Shown here in pieces: positions 1-9,478 of a stretch of DNA of 60,000 nucleotides; position 1 is the first letter of the stretch; every line of letters starts with the position of its first letter. The notes below the pieces were generated by a model. That model ran no database searches. It saw only the letters and a program-made list of their open reading frames with translations, and was not told the origin of the DNA. The position numbers and the translations under genes are program-made. This stretch comes from Membranipora membranacea (Eukaryota > Bryozoa > Gymnolaemata > Cheilostomatida > Membraniporidae), in contig OU612070.1 of the NCBI GenBank assembly GCA_914767715.1, positions 13,535,501 to 13,595,500 on the forward strand, read 5' to 3'.

Positions 1-100
1 ATTGCCCTCATTCAACACGCCAAATATTGGAATCCTCGGATTAACAGGGGGGTCACAACGCTGACTTGAAAATCCAAAAATTATACCAAGGGAGGGTATC
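1..100. repeat. Left-edge partial monomer
   Basis: The window opens inside a monomer, at about monomer position 236. This fragment matches 3015-3114 exactly apart from edge truncation, including the unusual CGCCAAAT in place of CGCCGAAT. The array therefore continues to the left of the window. Confidence 0.95.
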
Positions 101-1900
101 ATGCTTATTTTTCGGCCAGATTAAAAAATAGATTTGCTTTTAACTAACCTCATAAGGAGGAGCAACTCCTGCTCATCTCGACTCTGCAGACCGTTTGGCT
201 CTGCGGCTTTTCGTTCTCCGTCAGCGTCCGTTTTAATTAGGGCCACTTTTGCTATAAAAAAACATGCCAAACGGCAGCATCGAAAAATTAAATCTCTGTT
301 GGATTCTTATCAAACTCCGACCAGTTCAAGCTCTTATTGCCCTCATTCAACACGCCGAATATTGGAATCCTCGGATTAACAGGGGGTCACAACGCTGACT
401 TGAAAATCCAAAAATTATACCAAGGGAGGGTATCATGCTTTTTTTTCGGCCAGATCAAAAAATAGATTTGCTTCTAACTAACCTCATAAGGAGGAGCAAC
501 TCCTGCTCATCCCGAATCTGCAGACCGTTTGGCTCTGCGGCTTTTCGTTCTCCGTCAGCGTCCATTTTAATTAGGGCCACTTTTGCTATAAAAAAACATG
601 CCAAACGGCAGCATCGAAAAATTAAATCTCTGTTGGATTCTTATCAAACTCCGACCAGTTCAAGCTCTTATTGCCCTCATTCAACACGCCGAATATTGGA
701 ATCCTCGGATTAACAGGGGGGTCACAACGCTGACTTGAAAATCCAAAAAATATACCATGGGAGGGTATCATGCTTTTTTTTCGGCCAGATCAAAAAATAG
801 ATTTGCTTCTAACTAACCTCATAAGGAGGAGCAACTCCTGCTCATCCCGAATCTGCAGACCGTTTGGCTCTGCGGCTTTTCGTTCTCCGTCAGCGTCCGT
901 TTTAATTAGGGCCACTTTTGCTATAAAAAAACATGCCAAACGGCAGCATCGAAAAATTAAATCACTGTTGGATTCTTATCAAACTCCGACCAGTTCAAGC
1001 TCTTATTGCCCTCATTCAACACGCCGAATATTGGAATCCTCGGATTAACAGGGGGGTCACAACACTGACTTGAAAATCCAAAAATTATACCAAAGGAGGG
1101 TATCATGCTTTTTATTCGGCCAGATCAAAAAATAGATATGCTTCTAACTAACCTCATAAGGAGGAGCAACTCCTGCTCATCCCGAATCTGCAGACCGTTT
1201 GGCTCTGCGGCTTTTCGTTCTCCGTCAGCGTCCGTTTTAATTAGGGCCACTTTTGCTATAAAAAAACATGCCAAACGGCAGCATCGAAAAATAAAATCTC
1301 TGTTGGATTCTTATCAAACTCCGACCAGTTCAAGCTCTTATTGCCCTCATTCAACACGCCGAATATTGGAATCCTCGGATTAACAGGGGAGTCACAACGC
1401 TGACTTGAAAATCCAAACATTATACCAAGGGAGGGTATCATGCTTTTTTTTCGGCCAGATCAAAAAATAGATTTGCTTCTAACTAACCTCATAAGGAGGA
1501 GCAACTCCTGCTCATCTCGAATCTGCAGACCGTTTGGCTCTGCGGCTTTTCGTTCTCCGTCAGCGTCCGTTTTAATGAGGGCCACTTTTGCTATAAAAAA
1601 ACATGCCAAACGGCAGCATCGAAAAATTAAATCTCTGTTGGATTCTTATCAAACTCCGACCAGTTCAAGCTCTTATTGCCCTCATTCAACACGCCGAATA
1701 TTGGAATCCTCGGATTAACAGGGGGGTCACAACGCTGACATGAAAATCCAAAAATTATACCAAGGGAGGGTATCATGCTTTTTTTTCGGCCAGATCAAAA
1801 AATAGATTTGCTTCTAACTAACCTCATAAGGAGGAGCAACTCCTGCTCATCCCGAATCTGCAGACCGTTTGGCTCTGCGGCTTTTCGTTCTCCGTCAGCG
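1..1900. repeat. Domain I higher-order repeat, left copy (9-unit offset)
   Basis: Matches 3015-~4915 at an offset of 3014 bp (nine monomers, one 1 bp short). Shared rare markers include CGCCAAATATT, the in-frame stop CCAGATTAA (monomers 101 and 3115), five G instead of six before 435 and 3449, AAAATATACCATGGG before 770 and 3784, TTTATTCGG with GATATGC in 1105 and 4119, and GACATGAAAA before 1775 and 4789. Only a few point differences separate the copies. Homology fades within the monomer at 1775. The left limit is outside the window. Confidence 0.85.
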
Positions 1901-3014
1901 TACGTTTTAATTAGGGCCACTTTTGCTATAAAAAAACATGCCAAACGGCAGCATCGAAAAATTAAATCTCTGTTGGATTCTTATCAAACTCCGACCAGTT
2001 CAAGCTCTTATTGCCCTCATTCAACACGCCGAATATTGGAATCCTCGGATTAACAGGGGGGTCACAACGCTGACTTGAAAATCCAAAAATTATACCAAGG
2101 GAGGGTATCATGCTTTTTTTTCGGCCAGATCAAAAAATAGATTTGCTTCTAACTAACCTCATGAGGAGGAGCAACTCCTGCTCATCTCGAATCTGCAGAC
2201 CGTTCGGCTCTGCGGCTTTTCGTTCTCCGTCAGCGTCCGTTTTAATTAGGGCCACTTTTGCTATAAAAAAACATGCCAAACGGCAGCATCGAAAAATTAA
2301 ATCTCTGTTGGATTCTTATCAAACTCCGACCAGTTCAAGCTCTTATTGCCCTCATTCAACAAGCCGAATATCGGAATCCTCGGATTAACAGGGGGGTCAC
2401 AACGCTGACTTGAAAATCCAAAAATTATACCAAGGGAGGGTATCATGCTTTTTTTTCGGCCAGATCAAAAAATAGATTTGCTTCTAACTACCCTCATAAG
2501 GAGGAGCAACTCCTGCTCATCTCGAATCTGCAGACCGTTTGGCTCTGCGGCTTTTCGTTCTCCGTCAGCGTCCGTTTTAATTAGGGCCACTTTTGCTATA
2601 AAAAAACATGCCAAACGGCAGCATCGAAAAATTAAATCTCTGTTGGATTCTTATCAAACTCCGACCAGTTCAAGCTCTTATTGCCCTCATTCAACACGCC
2701 GAATATTGGAATCCTCGGATTAACAGGGGGGTCACAACGCTGACTTGAAAATCCAAAAATTATACCAAGGGAGGGTATCATGCTTTTTTTTCGGCCAGAT
2801 CAAAAAATAGATTTGCTTCTAACTAACCTCATAAGGAGGAGCAACTCCTGCTCATCCCGAATCTGCAGACCGTTTGGCTCTGCGGCTTTTCGTACTCCGT
2901 CAGCGTCCGTTTTAATTAGGGCCACTTTTGCTATAAAAAAACATGCCAAACGGCAGCATCGAAAAATTAAATCTCTGTTGGATTCTTATCAAACTCTGAC
3001 CAGTTCAAGCTGTT

Positions 3015-4915
3015 ATTGCCCTCATTCAACACGCCAAATATTGGAATCCTCGGATTAACAGGGGGGTCACAACGCTGACTTGAAAATCCAAAAATTATAC
3101 CAAGGGAGGGTATCATGCTTTTTTTTCGGCCAGATTAAAAAATAGATTTGCTTTTAACTAACCTCATAAGGAGGAGCAACTCCTGCTCATCTCGAATCTG
3201 CAGACCGTTTGGCTCTGCGGCTTTTCGTTCTCCGTCAGCGTCCGTTTTAATTAGGGCCACTTTTGCTATAAAAAAACATGCCAAACGGCAGCATCGAAAA
3301 ATTAAATCTCTGTTGGATTCTTATCAAACTCCGACCAGTTCAAGCTCTTATTGCCCTCATTCAACACGCCGAATATTGGAATCCTCGGATTAACAGGGGG
3401 TCACAACGCTGACTTGAAAATCCAAAAATTATACCAAGGGAGGGTATCATGCTTTTTTTTCGGCCAGATCAAAAAATAGATTTGCTTCTAACTAACCTCA
3501 TAAGGAGGAGCAACTCCTGCTCATCCCGAATCTGCAGACCGTTTGGCTCTGCGGCTTTTCGTTCTCCGTCAGCGTCCATTTTAATTAGGGCCACTTTTGC
3601 TATAAAAAAACATGCCAAACGGCAGCATCGAAAAATTAAATCTCTGTTGGATTCTTATCAAACTCCGACCAGTTCAAGCTCTTATTGCCCTCATTCAACA
3701 CGCCGAATATTGGAATCCTCGGATTAACAGGGGGGTCACAACGCTGACTTGAAAATCCAAAAAATATACCATGGGAGGGTATCATGCTTTTTTTTCGGCC
3801 AGATCAAAAAATAGATTTGCTTCTAACTAACCTCATAAGGAGGAGCAACTCCTGCTCATCCCGAATCTGCAGACCGTTTGGCTCTGCGGCTTTTCGTTCT
3901 CCGTCAGCGTCCGTTTTAATTAGGGCCACTTTTGCTATAAAAAAACATGCCAAACGGCAGCATCGAAAAATTAAATCACTGTTGGATTCTTATCAAACTC
4001 CGACCAGTTCAAGCTCTTATTGCCCTCATTCAACACGCCGAATATTGGAATCCTCGGATTAACAGGGGGGTCACAACACTGACTTGAAAATCCAAAAATT
4101 ATACCAAAGGAGGGTATCATGCTTTTTATTCGGCCAGATCAAAAAATAGATATGCTTCTAACTAACCTCATAAGGAGGAGCAACTCCTGCTCATCCCGAA
4201 TCTGCAGACCGTTTGGCTCTGCAGCTTTTCGTTCTCCGTCAGCGTCCGTTTTAATTAGGGCCACTTTTGCTATAAAAAAACATGCCAAACGGCAGCATCG
4301 AAAAATAAAATCTCTGTTGGATTCTTATCAAACTCCGACCAGTTCAAGCTCTTATTGCCCTCATTCAACACGCCGAATATTGGAATCCTCGGATTAACAG
4401 GGGAGTCACAACGCTGACTTGAAAATCCAAACATTATACCAAGGGAGGGTATCATGCTTTTTTTTCGGCCAGATCAAAAAATAGATTTGCTTCTAACTAA
4501 CCTCATAAGGAGGAGCAACTCCTGCTCATCTCGAATCTGCAGACCGTTTGGCTCTGCGGCTTTTCGTTCTCCGTCAGCGTCCGTTTTAATGAGGGCCACT
4601 TTTGCTATAAAAAAACATGCCAAACGGCAGCATCGAAAAATTAAATCTCTGTTGGATTCTTATCAAACTCCGACCAGTTCAAGCTCTTATTGCCCTCATT
4701 CAACACGCCGAATATTGGAATCCTCGGATTAACAGGGGGGTCACAACGCTGACATGAAAATCCAAAAATTATACCAAGGGAGGGTATCATGCTTTTTTTT
4801 CGGCCAGATCAAAAAATAGATTTGCTTCTAACTAACCTCATAAGGAGGAGCAACTCCTGCTCATCCCGAATCTGCAGACCGTTTGGCTCTGCGGCTTTTC
4901 GTTCTCCGTCAGCGT
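3015..4915. repeat. Domain I higher-order repeat, right copy
   Basis: Counterpart of 1-~1900. It differs by single changes such as GCAGC for GCGGC in the monomer at 4119. The four monomers between the copies (about 2110-3114) are ordinary but carry private variants such as ATGAGG with CGTTCGGC in 2110, so they belong to the same 9-unit repeat or separate it from its neighbour. Confidence 0.85.
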
Positions 4916-5782
4916 CCGTTTTAATTAGGGCCACTTTTGCTATAAAAAAACATGCCAAACGGCAGCATCGAAAAATTAAATCACTGTTGGATTCTTATCA
5001 AACTCCGACCAGTTCAAGCTCTTATTGCCCTCATTCAACACGCCGAATATTGGAATCCTCGGATTAACAGGGGGGTCACAACGCTGACATGAAAATCCAA
5101 AAATTATACCAAGGGAGGGTATCATGCTTTTTTTTCGGCCAGATCAAAAAATAGATTTGCTTCTAACTAACCTCATAAGGAGGAGCAACTCCTGCTCATC
5201 CCGAATCTGCAGACCGTTTGGCTCTGCGGCTTTTCGTTCTCCGTCAGCGTCCGTTTTAATTAGGGCCACTTTTGCTATAAAAAAACATGCCAAACGGCAG
5301 CATCGAAAAATTAAATCTCTGTTCGATTCTTATCAAACTCCGACCAGTTCAAGCTCTTATTGCCCTCATTCAACACGCCGAATATTGGAATCCTCGGATT
5401 AACAGGGGGGTCACAACGCTGACTTGAAAATCCAAAAATTATACCAAGGGAGGGTATCATGCTTTTTTTTCGGCCAGATCAAAAAATAGAGTTGCTTCTA
5501 ACTAACCTCATAAGGAGGAGCAACTCCTGCTCATCTCGAATCTGCAGACCGTTTGGCTCTGCGGCTTTTCGTTCTCCGTCAGCGTCCGTTTTAATTAGGG
5601 CCACTTTTGCTATAAAAAAACATGCCAAACGGCAGCATCGAAAAATTAAATCTCTGTTGGATTCTTATCAAACTCCGACCAGTTCAAGCTCTTATTGCCC
5701 TCATTCAACACGCCGAATATTGGAATCCTCGGATTAACAGGGGGGTCACAACGCTGACTTGAAAATCCAAAAATTATACCAA

Positions 5783-5789
5783 GGGAGGG
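5783..5789 (+). promoter_or_regulatory. Shine-Dalgarno-like GGGAGGG before the monomer ATG
   Basis: GGGAGGG ends four bases before the ATG at 5794, counting TATC as the spacer. The motif recurs in almost every monomer. Exceptions include ATGGGAGGG before 770 and 3784, AAAGGAGGG before 1105, 4119, 53353 and 58377, GGGATGGT before 25564 and 33940, and GGGAGTGT before 50004 and 59382. Spacing and sequence would suit bacterial initiation. Because the whole unit is conserved by repeat homogenisation, conservation is no evidence of function. Confidence 0.2.
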
Positions 5790-5793
5790 TATC

Positions 5794-6072
5794 ATGCTTT
5801 TTTTTCGGCCAGATCAAAAAATAGATTTGCTTCTAACTAACCTCATAAGGAGGAGCAACTCCTGCTCATCCCGAATCTGCAGACCGTTTGGCTCTGCGGC
5901 TTTTCGTTCTCCGTCAGCGTCCGTTTTAATTAGGGCCACTTTTGCTATAAAAAAACATGCCAAACGGCAGCATCGAAAAATTAAATCTCTGTTGGATTCT
6001 TATCAAACTCCGACCAGTTCAAGCTCTTATTGCCCTCATTCAACACGCCGAATATTGGAATCCTCGGATTAA
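5794..6072 (+). CDS. Repeat-borne 92-codon ORF (representative); probably not a gene
   Basis: About 125 of 179 monomers keep this frame. It starts MLFFRPDQ, has a Ser/Arg-rich middle, a basic stretch near residues 53-64 (KKHAKRQHRKIK) and ends RRILESSD. I recognise no family, signal peptide or membrane segment. In its favour are an ATG placed five bases after GGAGG and the full-length frame in many copies. Against it: some 32 monomers carry GTAAGC, which puts TAA at codon 41; others have stops at codon 8, 54, 61 or 79, or frameshifts in the T or A runs. Among about 26 recurrent variants classified by eye, roughly 10 are synonymous and 16 are not, close to neutral expectation. The Ser/Arg-rich composition also looks like chance translation. 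If it were expressed, the array would encode a very large set of near-identical basic peptides, but I infer it is a by-product of the repeat. Confidence 0.12.
   Translation: MLFFRPDQKIDLLLTNLIRRSNSCSSRICRPFGSAAFRSPSASVLIRATFAIKKHAKRQHRKIKSLLDSYQTPTSSSSYCPHSTRRILESSD
5846..5853 (+). promoter_or_regulatory. TAAGGAGG, full anti-Shine-Dalgarno complement
   Basis: These eight bases are exactly complementary to the conserved CCUCCUUA end of bacterial 16S rRNA. No ATG, GTG or TTG lies 4-12 bases downstream on the plus strand, so it does not define a start. It lies inside the 92-codon frame and partly inside a small hairpin. The motif is present in nearly all monomers; exceptions include TGAGGAGG at 2110 and 40305 and TAAAGAGG at 10484, 13834, 26234, 41979 and 44982. 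Confidence 0.2.
5851..5867 (+). other. Two mutually exclusive small hairpins
   Basis: AGGAG at 5851-5855 can pair with CTCCT at 5859-5863 across a CAA loop. Alternatively GAGCA at 5853-5857 can pair with TGCTC at 5863-5867 across a five-base loop. The first would cover most of the TAAGGAGG motif in a transcript. Stems of five pairs are short and I have no energy estimate. Confidence 0.25.
5884..5967. repeat. 9 bp inverted repeat with 66 bp spacer
   Basis: CCGTTTGGC at 5884-5892 is the exact reverse complement of GCCAAACGG at 5959-5967. With a bulge, CTG at 5877-5879 can also pair with CAG at 5968-5970. The arms are present in most monomers. Where an arm changes (CCGTTCGGC in the 2110 unit, CAAACAG in 6799 and 38630, CCTAACGG in 10149 and 25899, TCAAAGGG in 36285 and 38965) the partner arm does not compensate, so a conserved RNA or cruciform structure is not supported. 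Confidence 0.4.
5942..5951 (+). promoter_or_regulatory. TTGCTATAAA element: TATA-like or extended -10-like
   Basis: TGC-TATAAA resembles a bacterial extended -10 element with one mismatch in the hexamer, and TATAAAAA also fits a eukaryotic or archaeal TATA box. Seventeen bases upstream lies GTTTTA, a poor -35. It sits six bases before the ATG at 5957. A-rich chance matches are common, so this is weak. Confidence 0.1.
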
Positions 6073-6097
6073 CAGGGGGGTCACAACGCTGACTTGA
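5957..6097 (+). other. Second forward ORF in the monomer, 46 codons
   Basis: It starts at ATGCC inside the first ORF, in another frame. The product begins MPNGSIEKLN, contains a hydrophobic stretch (WILIKL, then ALIALIQ) and ends TTLT. Its composition is more protein-like than the 92-codon frame, but no ribosome-binding sequence precedes it; the upstream bases are a TATAAAAAAAC run. Extra G in the G run (for example near 7420 and 17470) extends it into the next monomer to 67-72 codons, and the 13 bp deletion near 44947 fuses it to the next 92-codon frame. I do not recognise it and regard it as incidental. Confidence 0.06.
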
Positions 6098-6798
6098 AAA
6101 TCCAAAAATTATACCAAGGGAGGGTATCATGCTTTTTTTTCGGCCAGATCAAAAAATAGATTTGCTTCTAACTAACCTCATAAGGAGGAGCAACTCCTGC
6201 TCATCCCGAATCTGCAGACCGTTTGGCTCTGCGGCTTTTCGTTCTCCGTCACCGTCCGTTTTAATTAGGGCCACTTTTGCTATAAAAAAACATGCCAAAC
6301 GGCAGCATCGAAAAATTAAATCTCTGTTGGATTCTTATCAAACTCCGACCAGTTCAAGCTCTTATTGCCCTCATTCAACACGCCGAATATTGGAATCCTC
6401 GGATTAACAGGGGGGTCACAACGCTGACTTGAAAATCCAAAAATTATACCAAGGGAGGGTATCATGCTTTTTTTTCGGCCAGATCAAAAAATAGATTTGC
6501 TTCTAACTAACCTCATAAGGAGGAGCAACTCCTGCTCATCCCGAATCTGCAGACCGTTTGGCTCTGCGGCTTTTCGTTCTCCGTCACCGTCCGTTTTAAT
6601 TAGGGCCACTTTTGCTATAAAAAAACATGCCAAACGGCAGCATCGAAAAATTCAATCTCTGTTGGATTCTTATCAAACTCCGACCAGTTCAAGCTCTTAT
6701 TGCCCTCATTCAACACGCCGAATATTGGAATCCTTGGATTAACAGGGGGGTCACAACGCTGACTTGAAAATCCAAAAATTATACCAAGGGAGGGTATC

Positions 6799-7132
6799 AT
6801 GCTTTTTTTCGGCCAGATCAAAAAATAGATTTGCTTCTAACTAACCTCTTAAGGAGGAGCAACTCCTGCTCATCTCGAATCTGCAGACCGTTTGGCTCTG
6901 CGGCTTTTCGTTCTCCGTCAGCGTCCGTTTTAATTAGGGCCACTTTTGCTATAAAAAAACATGCCAAACAGCAGCATCGAAAAATTAAATCTCTGTTGGA
7001 TTCTTATCAAACTCGGACCAGTTCAAGCTCTTATTGCCCTCATTCAACACGCCGAATATTGGAATCCTCGAATTAACAGGGGGGTCACAACGCTGACTTG
7101 AAAATCCAAAAATTATACCAAGGGAGGGTATC
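6799..7132 (+). repeat. Monomer with 7-T run (frame-disrupted)
   Basis: Its T run has seven instead of eight residues, which shifts the 92-codon frame out of register after codon 4. It also has CTCTTAAGG, CAAACAGCAG and ACTCGGACC, variants not seen together elsewhere. The same one-base shortening occurs in monomers at 49000, 50674 and 55029. A homopolymer read error is possible, but 50674 and 55029 are in equivalent places of two repeat copies, which argues for a real variant there. Confidence 0.8.
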
Positions 7133-7468
7133 ATGCTTTTTTTTCGGCCAGATCAAAAAATAGATTTGCTTCTAACTAACCTCATAAGGAGGAACAACTC
7201 CTGCTCATCTCGAATCTGCAGACCGTTTGGCTCTGCGGCTTTTCGTTCTCCGTCAGCGTCCGTTTTAATTAGGGCCACTTTTGCTATAAAAAAACATGCC
7301 AAACGGCAGCATCGAAAAATTAAATCTCTGTTGGATTCTTATCAAACTCCGACCAGTTCAAGCTCTTATTCCCCTCATTCAACACGCCGAATATTGGAAT
7401 CCTCGGATTAACAGGGGGGGTCACAACGCTGACTTGAAAATCCAAAAATTATACCAAGGGAGGGTATC

Positions 7469-7803
7469 ATGCTTTTTTTTCGGCCAGATCAAAAAATAGA
7501 TTTGCTTCTAACTAACCTCATAAGGAGGAGCAACTCCTGCTCATCCCGAATCTGCAGACCGTTTGGCTCTGCGGCTTTTCGTTCTCCGTAAGCGTCCGTT
7601 TTAATTAGGGCCACTTTTGCTATAAAAAAACATGCCAAACGGCAGCATCGAAAAATTAAATCACTGTTAAATTCTTATCAAACTCCGACCAGTTCAAGCT
7701 CTTATTGCCCTCATTCAACTTGCCGAATATTGGAATCCTCGGATTAACAGGGGGGTCACAACGCTGACTTGAAAATCCAAAAATTATACCAAGGGAGGGT
7801 ATC
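7469..7803 (+). repeat. First GTAAGC-type monomer (premature stop class)
   Basis: C-to-A at monomer position 122 changes GTCAGC to GTAAGC and puts TAA at codon 41 of the 92-codon frame. I find this in 32 monomers: 7469, 9479, 10149, 10819, 14169, 14839, 17184, 17855, 19197, 19867, 22212, 22882, 24223, 24893, 25899, 26569, 29919, 32598, 33269, 36285, 38965, 41310, 42649, 44324, 47661, 51008, 52349, 54023, 55363, 56703, 57373 and 59047. None lie left of 7469. Most also carry TCACTG for TCTCTG, and a subset (10149, 10819, 14169, 14839, 19197, 19867, 25899, 26569) carry CGTCTG. Such linked variants define monomer subfamilies. This one also has CTGTTAAATTC and CAACTTGCC, which are private. Confidence 0.9.
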
Positions 7804-9478
7804 ATGCTTTTTTTTCGGCCAGATCAAAAAATAGATTTGCTTCTCACTAACCTCATAAGGAGGAGCAACTCCTGCTCATCCCGAATCTGCAGACTGTTTG
7901 GCTCTGCGGCTTTTCGTTCTCCGTCAGCGTCCGTTTTAATTAGGGCCACTTTTGCTATAAAAAAACATGCCAAACGGCAGCATCGAAAAATTAAATCTCT
8001 GTTGGATTCTTATCAAACTCCGACCAGTTCAAGCTCTTATTGCCCTCATTCAACACGCCGAATATTGGAATCCTCGGATTAACAGGGGGGTCACAACGCT
8101 GACTTGAAAATCCAAAAATTATACCAAGGGAGGGTATCATGCTTTTTTTTCGGCCAGATCAAAAAATAGATTTGCTTCTAACTAACCTCATAAGGAGGAG
8201 CAACTCCTGCTCTTCTCGAATCTGCAGACCGTTTGGCTCTGCGGCTTTTCGTTCTCCGTCAGCGTCCGTTTTAATTAGGGCCACTTTTGCTATAAAAAAA
8301 CATGCCAAACGGCAGCATCGAAAAATTAAATCTCTGTTGGATTCTTATCAAACTCCGACCAGTTCAAGCTCTTATTGCCCTCATTCAACACGCCGAATAT
8401 TGGAATCCTCGGATTAACAGGGGGGTCACAACGCTGACTTGAAAATCCAAAAATTATACCAAGGGAGGGTATCATGCTTTTTTTTCGGCCAGATCAAAAA
8501 ATAGATTTGCTTCTAACTAACCTCATAAGGAGGAGCAACTCCTGCTCATCCCGAATCTGCAGACCGTTTGGCTCTGCGGCTTTTCGTTCTCCGTCAGCGT
8601 CCGTTTTAATTAGGGCCACTTTTGCTATAAAAAAACATGCCAAACGGCAGCATCGAAAAATTAAATCACTGTTGGATTCTTATCAAACTCCGACCAGTTC
8701 AAGCTCTTATTGCCCTCATTCAACACGCCGAATATTGGAATCCTCGGATTAACAGGGGGGTCACAACGCTGACTTGAAAATCCAAAAATTAGACGAAGGG
8801 AGGGTATCATGCTTTTTTTCCGGCCAGATCAAAAAATAGATTTGCTTCTAACTAACCTCATAAGGAGGAGCAACTCCTGCTCATCTCGAATCTACAGACC
8901 GTTTGGCTCTGCGGCTTTTCGTTCTCCGTCAGCGTCCGTTTTAATTAGGGCCACTTTTGCTATAAAAAAACATGCCAAACGGCAGCATCGAAAAATTAAA
9001 TCTCTGTTGGATTCTTATCAAACTCCGACCAGTTCAAGCTCTTATTGCCCTCATTCAACACGCCGAATATTGGAATCCTCGGATTAACAGGGGGGTCACA
9101 ACGCTGACTTGAAAATCCAAAAATTATACCAAGGGAGGGTATCATGCTTTTTTTTCGGCCAGATCAAAAAATAGATTTGCTTCTAACTAACCTCATAAGG
9201 AGGAGCAACTCCTGCTCATCTCGAATCTGCAGACCGTTTGGTTCTGCGGCTTTTCGTTCTCCGTCAGCGTCCGTTTTAATTAGGGCCACTTTTGCTATAA
9301 AAAAACATGCCAAACGGCAGCATCGAAAAATTAAATCTCTGTTGGATTCTTATCAAACTCCGACCAGTTCAAGCTCTTATTGCCCTCATTCAACACGCCG
9401 AATATTGGAATCCTCGGATTAACAGGGGGGTCACAACGCTGACTTGAAAATCCAAAAATTATACCAAGGGAGGGTATC

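Larger units (their letters stand above)
5794..6128 (+). repeat. Reference monomer (consensus-like copy, 335 bp)
   Basis: This copy carries the majority base at essentially all variable positions and serves as the reference here. Landmarks in monomer coordinates: ATG at 1 followed by a run of eight T; TAAGGAGG at 53-60; a small hairpin at 58-70; a PstI site at 84-89; CCGTTTGGC at 91-99, whose reverse complement is at 166-174; a TATAAA run at 153-158; a second ATG at 164; an A run of seven at 156-162; a G run of six at 282-287; and GGGAGGG just before the next monomer. Frequent variant sites are monomer 78 (C or T), 122 (C or A, making GTAAGC), 205 (T or A) and the three homopolymers. Two 167 bp halves compared by eye show no clear internal homology, so I see no sign of an ancestral dimer. 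Confidence 0.95.

Noticed and set aside
5873-5889. CENP-B box-like match on the minus strand (TTCG....G..CAGG)
   Set aside because: It fits 7 of 9 core positions. With about 670 start positions per monomer over both strands, roughly one such match is expected by chance.
5922-5951. Bacterial promoter driving the 46-codon ORF
   Set aside because: The -10-like TATAAA is reasonable, but the hexamer 17 bases upstream (GTTTTA) matches the -35 consensus at only two positions. The match rests on an A-rich run.
5884-5967. Functional structured RNA or conserved cruciform from the 9 bp inverted repeat
   Set aside because: Arm mutations in several monomers are not compensated by the partner arm, and the spacer has no further clear pairing. 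I keep the inverted repeat as a sequence feature only.
5794-6128. Hammerhead-type self-cleaving ribozyme in the satellite monomer
   Set aside because: Satellites sometimes encode these, so I looked for CUGANGA and GAAA core elements in suitable order on both strands. CTGACTTGAAA resembles part of the core but lacks the CUGANGA motif.
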